Source of the DNA: Clostridia bacterium
GTDB lineage: Bacteria; Bacillota; Clostridia; Lachnospirales; Lachnospiraceae
NCBI GenBank assembly: GCA_910576205.1
Contig: CAJTHL010000010.1
Span: 1-64,000 of the forward strand
Length of the DNA stretch: 64,000 nt
Reading direction: 5' to 3'
Positions 1 to 7,407 of the stretch are shown here, piece by piece. The translations under genes were made by a program, and so were the position numbers. Below the pieces are notes generated by a model, which was not told where the DNA came from, did no database searches, and worked only from the letters and a program-made list of their open reading frames with translations. Each line of letters starts with the position of its first letter. The stretch's first letter is position 1.

Positions 1-310
1 CGCCGCTCTTCCCACGTCAAACTAACCATCACACAGCACTCTTTCAGACCGGCATATTCTGGCGGTCTAATTGTAATACCCATTTTTCAACCTGTATAAA
101 ATTTTCGATGTTCTTTAAAATTTAGCTTGACTTTTTATTTGCAGGCTTTCGGTTCAATCGTAAACCGTTACGTTACGAGAGAGTCAATACATAAATTTGA
201 ATTTTTTTATTTTTTCTTTTGACAATTATAAACAAATTTCTGCATTATAGGAATAGCTTTTTATTTGCTATTGATTGAATGATTGAGTGAGAGGGATTCC
301 GTAGTAGTCG

Positions 311-463
311 GCATTGTGCCGTAATGTGTATAACTGGCTGTCTTTTGGAATTGTGGGTAACTCTGTTCATAGGACGTGGGAAAGCTGCCCTTTCGCTTTT
401 CCATGTGCTGTGAACAGAGTTATCCATGATTCCATAGCCAGTTATGCACATTTCCACAATGCG
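311..463. repeat. Large imperfect palindrome with DnaA-box-like motifs
   Basis: The two halves (about 311-383 and 391-463) are near-complementary, centred close to 387. Matching arms carry two perfect TTATNCACA-type boxes (325-333 on the minus strand, 442-450 on the plus strand) and two near matches (352-360 and 420-428), placed symmetrically. The stem closes on GTGGGAAAGC paired with GCTTTTCCAT. The palindrome explains why short open frames on both strands here give similar peptides. It lies 3' of the recombinase gene. The rest of 1-501 is AT-rich with a small hairpin near 63-85, and I see no gene in it. Confidence 0.6.
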
Positions 464-501
464 CCCTTGCTTTTCCTGCTGTTGATATTCAGAGAGGACG
501 G

Positions 502-2772
502 CTATGCGCTTTGCTCTGCTTTTTCGGCGATGGCTTCCTGTTTTTTCCTGTGGTATGCTTCCCTCCTTGCGGCAAGGTAATTCTCATAGCGTTCCACCGC
601 TTCCGGGTTTCCAGTGGCGGCTTCCTCATACATTTTCTGCCGGGATTTCTTGGTAGCTTCGGATTGATACACTCGCTTCTTTGCCAGTTCTGCCGCCGCT
701 GCCGGGTCGGTTTCGGCTTGTTGTACCAGCTTTTCCATTGCAACTTTTTTCCGGCTCTTGTGGGCTTCCAGACGTTCCGATTCCTCCGGCGTTAGGGCTT
801 CCCCCTCTTTTTGGGCGGCGGCAAGCTCTTTTAGCGTCCTTGTCTTTGGCTGTCCGGCTTTCTGCCTTTCGCGCCACGCCTTATGCTGTGCGGCTTTTTT
901 CCGACGGTGTTCCGCAAGCCGTTCCGTTTCTTCCGGCGTAAGCTCCGCCCCGGTTTTTTCCAGTTCCATAAGCTCCTTTATGGATTTTTTCTTAGGCGGC
1001 TTGGGCGGCTCTGCGGCTTTGCGTTTCTCCCGCCATTCCTTTTGCCATTCCCGGTTGTGTGCAAGCCGTTTTTCCTCGGCTTCCAGTTCCTCCGGGGTGA
1101 GAAGCCCCGCCTTTTTCCTTGCGGTAAATTCCCGTTTCTCTGCCTTGCGCTTCTCATACCGCGCCTTTTCAAGCTCCTTTGACCGGGCTTCTTTTGCCGC
1201 CTGTTCCTCCTGCTGGCGGCGTTGTTCCTCCACCTCTGCCGGGGTGATGATATGGGCTGGTACTTCAAATGCGCCGATAAAGTTTAGGTAAATGTCTATC
1301 CGCTGGCGGCGGTCATTCCCCCGCCCCTCGCCCTCATGTACAATCACTTTCTCGATAAACTCGTTGAGCATGGGCGTTGTAAGTTCGGAAAAATCCGTGT
1401 AGCGTTTCACAAGCTGGATAAACTGGTCTGTTTTCAGCCTGTCGGCGTTCCAGTTCTCAATCTGCCTCTGCCATTCGGCTATGGACGTTTCCAGCCCGGT
1501 CTGTTCCTCGTCATACTCGGCAAGAAGCCGGGTAAAATGCCTGTCGGGTATCTTGCCCGTGGCGTTGCCCTCGTACAGCTTTTTTACAAGCCCGTCAAGC
1601 TCTTTGTGCCGCTTCTGTGCCTTGTTGATTTTCTGCTTGCACTCTTTGACGGTTTTTTCTTGGTTCTGGTCGGACGCTTCCCGGACACGCTTTGTAAACT
1701 CCTTTTCATTATGCCGCACATACCAGCTCACGCGCTGGATAACGGCAAGGATGGCGGCTTCAATCTTCACCGTGGGGATATGGTGCATGGTGCAGTCATG
1801 GATTAAGTGGCGGTAGCCGGAGCAGATAAAAGCGTCCTCAATCCATTTCCCCTGCACAAGGGTATAGCGGTGTGTGAGTTTTGAGCCGCAGTCGGCGCAG
1901 TAGAGAAGCCCGGTCAAACGGTTCGGGGCGTTCTGCCGCTTGGGGGCGCGGCGCACGGTTTCCCGTATCTTCTGTACGGTCTGCCACATTTCCTCGTCCA
2001 CTATGGCGGGGATTGCGCCCTCGAAGATATATTGTTCCTCCGGCGCGGTCTTGCGGCTGCTCTTGGTCTTGTAGTTCTCGCATACGGTTTTCCCCAGTAC
2101 CTTGCTCCCCATATATTCCGGGCGTTTCAGTATGTAGCCGATAGTGGTGGCTGACCATGCGTAAGGGTCGGCGTACTTTGCCGCCCAGACTGGCTCGCCC
2201 GCCCGTTTCCAATGCTCGGACGGGATAGGGATTTTCTCGGCGCGGAGTGCCTTTGCTATGCTGGCTATGGTTTCCCCGGCAAGGACGCTCTGGAAGATAC
2301 GGCGCACAACGGCGGCGGCTTCCTCGTCAATCAGCCATTCGCCTTTTTCTTCTTTGGAAGCGCGGTAGCCATAGCAGACACTGCCAGAACAGCGCAAGCC
2401 CTTTTCCATTCTGGACTTGAAAACAGCTTTGATTTTGCGGCTGGTGTCGGCAACGTACCACTCATTTATCACGTCACGGAAGATAGACATAATATCAAAG
2501 CCGTTGGCGGTGTCAAGGTTGTCATTGGCGGCGATAAAACGCATATGGTATTCATCAAAGGTGCGCTTCAAAAGCCCCACTTCAACCACGTCACGCCCGA
2601 TTCGGCTCTGGTCTTTGATGATAACAGTCGCCACGTTGCCCGCTCGGATTTCGTCTAACATAGCGTCAAGCCCTGGACGCTTGAACGTAGTTCCCCGGAT
2701 TCCGTCATCAGTAAAATGCCGGATATTGGTAAACCCGTTCTTTCTTGCGTAGTCCTCCAAAATCCGCTTCTG
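502..2772 (-). pseudogene. Large serine recombinase, 3' part of a gene split by element C
   Basis: This open frame encodes all of a large serine recombinase except its first 32 or so residues. It starts in frame with Q-K-R-I-L-E-D-Y at the element junction, so the catalytic serine is missing and lies instead at 16283-16285. Present are the rest of the resolvase domain (S-R-I-G-R-D near residue 52), the recombinase domain, a zinc ribbon (C-A-D-C then two further Cys), a long coiled coil, and an unusual charged tail. The tail has three spaced copies of an L-T-P-E-E motif. A TTG at 2760 could allow internal initiation, but the product would be catalytically dead. Joined to the 5' part, the protein would be about 787 residues. 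Confidence 0.85.
2771..2772. other. Left attachment junction (attL) of element C, core TG
   Basis: Recombinase coding sequence is intact up to 2772 and diverges beyond it. The dinucleotide TG (CA on the coding strand) is also present at the right junction, 16233-16234. A two-base crossover core is what large serine recombinases use. The core is deduced by comparison with the family motif S-N-S-I-x-N-Q-K, also seen in the recombinase at 4052, so the intact site is inferred rather than observed. Confidence 0.6.
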
Positions 2773-2928
2773 AGAGTTACTATGTAGAGGGTGGTTTCTG
2801 CCACCAAATACATATGACTGCGGCTCATTTGTGGTGAATAGGACTTGCGGTTGTAGGAAAGGAGAAGAACTGTATCGAATTATCGGTAGCCGCCACCGAA
2901 AATAGCTGAAATGACGGAGAAAAACACT

Positions 2929-3315
2929 ATGAGCGAATTAAATCCAAGCATCCATGACGAAACAAACGGCCTTGATTATGTCTTGGTCGGGGACTACTAC
3001 ATCCCGGCTATAGAACTGCCAGAGGATGATGACCGCCCCATTGGGAAGTGGGGGCGGATGCACCGGGCGTATCTGGAGGAAACGAACCCGCTTCTGTTGA
3101 ACCATCTGATTTTGACGGGCAGACTGCACACCTACCTTGCCGACATGGACGAGCAGGCGCAGGACCGCTATCGGTTCATCATCAGGCAGATGGCCACCGC
3201 CGAAAGCGTGACCGAGGAATTGAAGCACCAGTCACAGTGGGAATGGGTCAGGGCCATGAACAGCATTGTAGATCGCGCCGAGGAAAGTATCAAGTGTGAA
3301 CTGATTTATGCATGA
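2929..3315 (+). CDS. tnpV: TnpV-like transposon protein
   Basis: The 128-residue product resembles TnpV, a small accessory protein of Tn4451/Tn4453-type mobilizable transposons whose function is unknown. Visible features are the opening I-x-D-E-T-N-G-L-D-Y-x-L-V-G-D-Y-Y-I-P, the following K-W-G-R-x-H-R-x-Y-L-E segment and a mostly helical C-terminus. I chose the ATG at 2929 because an ACGGAG ribosome site lies just upstream; an in-frame ATG at 2911 is possible but has no good site. It is the first gene inside the left end of element C and is oriented towards tnpW and tnpX. Confidence 0.75.
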   Translation: MSELNPSIHDETNGLDYVLVGDYYIPAIELPEDDDRPIGKWGRMHRAYLEETNPLLLNHLILTGRLHTYLADMDEQAQDRYRFIIRQMATAESVTEELKHQSQWEWVRAMNSIVDRAEESIKCELIYA

Positions 3316-3466
3316 CTTTCACCCGGCATTTGCACCAGCGCAAAAGCGTACAGACTTCCGCAAGGCGCCCCCTATGGGCGGGACCTTGCGGGAGTTTTTC
3401 CTTTGCATTTGTACCATCGCTGACTGCCTGTTCGCAGCCTCCCTCAAAAATTTTCTTTGGCAGGGC

Positions 3467-3495
3467 TTGACAAGAACGGATGTTTGGATTATAAT
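3467..3495 (+). promoter_or_regulatory. Perfect consensus sigma-A promoter upstream of tnpW-tnpX
   Basis: TTGACA at 3467-3472 and TATAAT at 3490-3495 are separated by 17 bases. Transcription would start near 3502 and run into the hairpin-plus-T-run at 3562-3595 before reaching tnpW at 3837. The 3316-3836 gap holds this promoter, that terminator and several small hairpins (for example 3358-3395), but no convincing gene. Confidence 0.75.
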
Positions 3496-3561
3496 GAGTT
3501 CATATTTGAACTGAATATCTGATGTCTATATAGTACACATATTTCATTTGGCAGATACATA

Positions 3562-3595
3562 ACCGACTGCGGAGAAAATCCGTGGGCGGTTTTTT
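3562..3595 (+). terminator. Intrinsic terminator or attenuator in the tnpW leader
   Basis: ACCGACTGCGGA (3562-3573) pairs imperfectly with TCCGTGGGCGGT (3579-3590) and is followed by six T. An outer 8-bp repeat (GCAGATAC at 3551-3558 with GTATCTGC at 3596-3603) could extend or compete with the stem. It lies only about 60 nt after the predicted start, so it would give a short RNA of about 95 nt unless read through. Confidence 0.65.
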
Positions 3596-3836
3596 GTATC
3601 TGCTTTTTCCTTTCTCATACATAACCCAAAATCCAGAAACAGAAAGGTGGCGAAAACGACAACTGAATGACCGCCCGAACAGCTAAACCGCCATGACCTC
3701 CCAACAGGGAGCGAGCGCCCCTCATGGGGACGGCACAGCGCCGAGCAGGGTTGCCTGCCAGGAACTGCTTCGGGGAAACGGCTTCCCATATCGGAAATTT
3801 CTGTTTTTGAGTTTCAATGATATGAGAAAGGACGCC

Positions 3837-4055
3837 ATGACGAAAAACAACGACAATCAAAACTGCCAGTATATGACCCGGCGTATCGGCTCCACCACCT
3901 ACAAGGTGAAGGTGGTCTTTTCCGACAACGGCGGCGAGACGATGGAAGAAAAAATTCTTCGGATGATCCGAAATGAGGGGCTGCAAAACAGCGGGGAGCG
4001 TGGTACAATGGATGCACCACAAATGAGCCGTCAGTCTGAAAGGAGCGCGTCATGA
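3837..4055 (+). CDS. tnpW: TnpW-like transposon protein
   Basis: This 72-residue protein matches the TnpW family of Tn4451-type elements: a short N-terminus, then Y-M-T-R-R-I-G-S-T-T-Y-K-V-K-V and a helix with E-T-M-E-E-K-I-L-R-M-I-R-N-E. Its function is not established. The ATG at 3837 follows an AAAGGA ribosome site. The stop overlaps the start of the recombinase gene by four bases (ATGA at 4052-4055), so the two are translationally coupled. The upstream open frame continues to 3693, but that extension has no TnpW-like sequence. Confidence 0.75.
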   Translation: MTKNNDNQNCQYMTRRIGSTTYKVKVVFSDNGGETMEEKILRMIRNEGLQNSGERGTMDAPQMSRQSERSAS

Positions 4056-6076
4056 GCGCAACGCAGGCTGAAAAGAAAATCACGGCTTTATACGAGAGGC
4101 TCTCTCGTGACGATGAATCCGCTGGGGACAGTAATTCAATCGTAAATCAGAAAAAATACCTGGAGGGCTACGCTGCCCAGCACAGCTTTTCCAATATCGT
4201 CCATTACACCGATGACGGATGGTCGGGCGGGAATTTCGACAGGCCGGCATGGAAACGGCTGGTGGCCGACATCGAGGCCGGGAAGGTGGCACTGGTACTC
4301 ACGAAGGACATGAGCAGAATCGGAAGAGACTATCTGCAAACCGGTTTCTATACAGAAGTCCTTTTCAGAAAATTTGGAGTGCGCTTCATCGCCATCGGAA
4401 ACAGCATTGACAATGCCGACCCCAATTCCAGTGAGTTTGCGCCTTTTGTCAACATCAAGTCGGAGTGGTATTTGAGGGACCTAAGCCGCAAGCAGCGCAC
4501 CGCCATCCGGGTCAAGGGCGAATCCGGCAAGCCCACCACCAACTGCGCCATCTACGGCTACCGAAAAGACCCCAACGACAAATACCACTGGCTGATCGAT
4601 GAGGAGGCCGCTGCTGTTGTGCGGCGTATCTTCCAGCTTACCATTGAGGGCCACGGGCCATATGAAATCGCCACGATGCTCTGTGAGGAGAAGGTCGAGA
4701 CGCCAGCCACCTATTTCGCCAGACAGGGGCGTGGCGTATGGAAAAGCAAAGAGGACATCCCCCGGCCTTATAGCTGGAACGGCTTTGCGGTGGGGCAGAT
4801 ACTCTCCAAGCCGGAGTATATGGGGCATACGGTCAACTTCCGCACCCACCAGGAGTCTTACAAGGACAAGCGGGCTGTTGTCCATTCGCCGGAGGACTGG
4901 CTGGTTTTTGAAAATACCCACGAGGCCATCGTGGATAAGGAAACCTGGGAGCTTGCCCAAAAACTGCGGAAGACACCCCGCCGCCACGATACCATCGGCG
5001 AGGCCAATCCCCTGACCGGGCTTCTCTACTGCGCTGACTGCGGCGCGAAGCTGTATAACCACCGGGCGAGAGGAAACGCTGCCAAGCCCTACCCGTCGGA
5101 CTGGTTCGACTGCTCCACCTACACGTTGACCCGGCAGAAGCACGGGATGGCTTGCAGTAACCATCATATCTCCACCAAGGCTCTACGGACATTGATTCTG
5201 GAAACCATCCGCTCCGCCAGCACCTACGCCATTTCCAATGAGGCCGAGTTTATCCAGAAGGTCTGGGCTGCGTCCAAGGTTCGGCAGGCGCAGGCGGCGA
5301 AGGAACTGAAACGCAGGCTGGGCAAGGACAGGCGGCGTTGTGAGGAACTGGACACCATCATCAAGAAGCTGTATGAATCCTATGCGGTGGGGCGCATCGG
5401 AGAGGAACGTTTTGACACTCTCCTTGCCGGGTATGAGCAGGAGCAGACGGCGCTCCGGCAGTCCGTCACGGAGGCGGAATCGGCGCTGGACAGCTTCGAG
5501 CAGGACACCGCCAATGTGGAACGGTTCCTCGCTCTTGCGAAGAAGTACACCGATTTCTCGGAACTGACCACGCCGATGATAAATGAATTCATCGAAAAGA
5601 TCATCGTCCACGCCCCGGAAAAGATTGACGGCGACAGGACGCAGCAAGTAGACATTTATCTGAAATTCATCGGGCGGTTTGACCTCCCGGCCCCGGAGCT
5701 GACGCCGGAGGAAGAAAAGCGGCAGGCTTCCCTGCACCGGCACCGGGTCAAGAGCCGGGAACGCTATCAGAAGATCAAGGCCGGCGAACACGCTGTCGGT
5801 CAGCCGTTCAAGCTGGTCTGCAAATGCTGTGGGGAAGAATTTGAATCCGGGCGGTCGAACACTCTGTTTTGCTCTCCGAACTGCCGGGCGAAATTCTATC
5901 GGCAGGATGCGGCGGCAAGCAGAAGCCGCGAATGTGTCTGCGGGAACTGCGGGAAAGCATTTACCACGACCAGAAGCGATGTGAAATACTGCTGTGAGGC
6001 TTGCCAGCGGAAAGCGCACAGCAAAATGCGGTACCGGCAGAAGCGGGCCGAGGAGCAGGAAGCAGAAACCGTATAA
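4052..6076 (+). CDS. tnpX: TnpX-like large serine recombinase, likely the recombinase of element C
   Basis: This 674-residue large serine recombinase would excise and integrate element C. The resolvase domain is complete: the Y-x-R-x-S motif puts the catalytic serine at residue 18, and S-R-I-G-R-D follows near residue 88. A recombinase domain comes next (about 170-300), then a zinc ribbon (C-A-D-C-G-A-K-L near 326) and a coiled coil (about 400-490). The C-terminus has two extra Cys-rich ribbons (C-K-C-C and C-G-N-C types, about residues 590-660). It starts inside the tnpW stop. It is intact, unlike the homologue it interrupts, and is about 40% charged in its tail. Confidence 0.9.
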   Translation: MSATQAEKKITALYERLSRDDESAGDSNSIVNQKKYLEGYAAQHSFSNIVHYTDDGWSGGNFDRPAWKRLVADIEAGKVALVLTKDMSRIGRDYLQTGFYTEVLFRKFGVRFIAIGNSIDNADPNSSEFAPFVNIKSEWYLRDLSRKQRTAIRVKGESGKPTTNCAIYGYRKDPNDKYHWLIDEEAAAVVRRIFQLTIEGHGPYEIATMLCEEKVETPATYFARQGRGVWKSKEDIPRPYSWNGFAVGQILSKPEYMGHTVNFRTHQESYKDKRAVVHSPEDWLVFENTHEAIVDKETWELAQKLRKTPRRHDTIGEANPLTGLLYCADCGAKLYNHRARGNAAKPYPSDWFDCSTYTLTRQKHGMACSNHHISTKALRTLILETIRSASTYAISNEAEFIQKVWAASKVRQAQAAKELKRRLGKDRRRCEELDTIIKKLYESYAVGRIGEERFDTLLAGYEQEQTALRQSVTEAESALDSFEQDTANVERFLALAKKYTDFSELTTPMINEFIEKIIVHAPEKIDGDRTQQVDIYLKFIGRFDLPAPELTPEEEKRQASLHRHRVKSRERYQKIKAGEHAVGQPFKLVCKCCGEEFESGRSNTLFCSPNCRAKFYRQDAAASRSRECVCGNCGKAFTTTRSDVKYCCEACQRKAHSKMRYRQKRAEEQEAETV

Positions 6077-6140
6077 CACGAGATGGGGCGGGTCAGATAT
6101 TTTTGGCCCGCCCTGTCCTATGGAAGGAAGGGAAAACTCT

Positions 6141-6515
6141 ATGTGGAACTGTGATTGGGAATATGAAAATCAGGAAACGCTGAAGCAATGGTATAAAGAA
6201 AAGCTTGCCGGGATAAGGCCGTACTCGGCTGTGCGGAAAATCATCTGCAAGGGCTGTGGTCGAGTCTTCTACACGCAGATCAACACCAAGAAATATTGCT
6301 ATTACCATCTGTGCGGGAACCGTGGATACCAGAAAGATTTGAAGCAGCGGCGGCTGGAAAAACGACAAAATCGGATTTGCAAAGGCTGTGGAAAAACCTT
6401 CACCCCCAAACGGTCGGATGCGGTCTACTGCTCCAATGCCTGCCGCCAGCGGGCGTATCGCCAGAGCGTTACGGATAAGGTGAGTGGTCAAATTGACCCC
6501 TTACCTCAATCGTAA
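6141..6515 (+). CDS. Small protein with two Cys-rich zinc ribbons
   Basis: This 124-residue protein contains two C-K-G-C-G ribbons (about residues 37-62 and 80-105), each with a second Cys pair: Y-C-Y-Y-H-L-C in the first and Y-C-S-N-A-C in the second. The second ribbon, with F-T-P-K-R-S-D-A-V-Y-C, closely resembles the extra C-terminal ribbons of the recombinase just upstream, so the gene may derive from that tail. It follows tnpX by 64 bases on the same strand. DNA binding is a reasonable inference; no function is known. The ATG at 6141 follows a GGAAGGGA ribosome site. Confidence 0.7.
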   Translation: MWNCDWEYENQETLKQWYKEKLAGIRPYSAVRKIICKGCGRVFYTQINTKKYCYYHLCGNRGYQKDLKQRRLEKRQNRICKGCGKTFTPKRSDAVYCSNACRQRAYRQSVTDKVSGQIDPLPQS

Positions 6516-6538
6516 CGAATTTACGCATGGTGTTACGA

Positions 6539-6643
6539 ATAATCAAGTGGTCAAAAGTACCACTTGATTATCTGTAACGGTTAGAATGAAATGCGTTACG
6601 GCTGTTGGTGGTGTCAAAATATGTCACCACCACTAACCGTAAC
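6539..6643. repeat. Two strong hairpins upstream of mobC, candidate oriT region
   Basis: A perfect 13-bp inverted repeat with a 7-nt loop lies at 6539-6571 (ATAATCAAGTGGT and its complement). A second hairpin at 6595-6643 pairs GTTACGG-ctg-TTGGTGGTG with CACCACCACTAACCGTAAC. The segment GTAACGGTTAG at 6574-6584 can also pair with the end of the second hairpin, so alternative folds exist. Its place in a 263-bp gap directly upstream of a mobC-like gene fits an origin of transfer. Regulatory binding sites are an alternative. Confidence 0.45.
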
Positions 6644-6778
6644 AGAAACACGGAATATGTGCCGGACATGGGAATCTGCCTCCTGTGTCCGGCCATTTTT
6701 TGAAAATCTGATTTGTGGCACGATGTCGGAAATCAAAAACGGCTTGATTTTATTTGCGAGAGGAGGAGCCAAAAAGCA

Positions 6779-7111
6779 ATGAGCAACCGAACCGAAGAAC
6801 TGAAAATCCGCATCTCGCCGGAGGACAAGGAGCGGATAAAACTCAAAATGGAGGACGCCGGAATTCTGACTATGAGCGCCTATGTCCGCAAGATGGCGCT
6901 GGACGGAATTTGTATCCAGCTGGACCTGAAGGATGTGCGCCAGCTTACTGTCATGCTCCGGCGATGCTCCGATAATCTGAACCAGTACGCTAAACGGGCG
7001 AACGAAACCGGGAGCATCTATGCGGCGGACATTGAAGATTTACAGAACCGCCTGGACGAGATTTGGGAATTGTCCAGACAGTCGCTTGCGAGCCTTGCCG
7101 CAATCCGGTAG
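6779..7111 (+). CDS. mobC: MobC-like relaxosome accessory protein
   Basis: This 110-residue protein has the layout of the MobC family, which binds oriT and helps the relaxase nick. It opens with a ribbon-helix-helix-like K-I-R-I-S-x-E-D-K-E-R-I-K segment, then S-A-Y-V-R-K-M-A-L-D-G, and ends in a helical region with N-L-N-Q-Y-A-K-R-A-N. The ATG at 6779 follows AGGAGGAG. Such genes normally precede a relaxase gene; here the next gene is hsdR in the opposite direction and no relaxase follows, so mobilization would need a relaxase supplied in trans. Confidence 0.7.
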   Translation: MSNRTEELKIRISPEDKERIKLKMEDAGILTMSAYVRKMALDGICIQLDLKDVRQLTVMLRRCSDNLNQYAKRANETGSIYAADIEDLQNRLDEIWELSRQSLASLAAIR

Positions 7112-7185
7112 CGGCAAGAGGTACAGACCAGCCCCGTTTTTCTTTTTCCAGCAAGGCCGTGTCTGACGCTTCTCCGGCTCTCCAA

Positions 7186-7364
7186 GGGGCGAAAGCCCCG
7201 CCTGTTCCTGCGTAGCAGGAACAACAGCGTTCGTGAAACGAACGCGCAGCCAGCCCCGGCAACGGGGCTGTTCACAGGGTTTGGGGTACGGCCCCAACAA
7301 GCAGAAACTGCGGTTTCCGGCAACGCCGGGAACCGCAGTTTCGAGCCTTTGTGGGAACAAAGGC
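7186..7364. repeat. Run of seven consecutive perfect or near-perfect hairpins
   Basis: Hairpins at 7186-7199 (GAAA loop), 7204-7222, 7227-7245, 7251-7270 (GCAA loop), 7281-7297, 7305-7341 and 7345-7364 (GGGA loop) follow one another with short spacers. Stems differ in sequence, so this is not a CRISPR array or tandem repeat. The region is the 296-bp gap between mobC and the end of hsdR, where a relaxase gene start or a transfer origin would be expected in related elements. A structured oriT or a recombination scar are possible readings. Confidence 0.6.
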
Positions 7365-7407
7365 ACTGCTTGCCAAGTAGCGCACACCCGCCTATATGAA
7401 CTTTGGA

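Noticed and set aside
245..580. Open frames of 70 and 88 codons on opposite strands
   Set aside because: Both arise from the large palindrome at 311-463, which makes them encode similar peptides; neither has a ribosome site.
3308..3514. 68-codon frame after tnpV
   Set aside because: It covers hairpins and the promoter at 3467-3495, has no ribosome site and no recognisable sequence.
7186..7364. Possible CRISPR array
   Set aside because: The hairpin stems differ from one another and there are no spacers of constant length.
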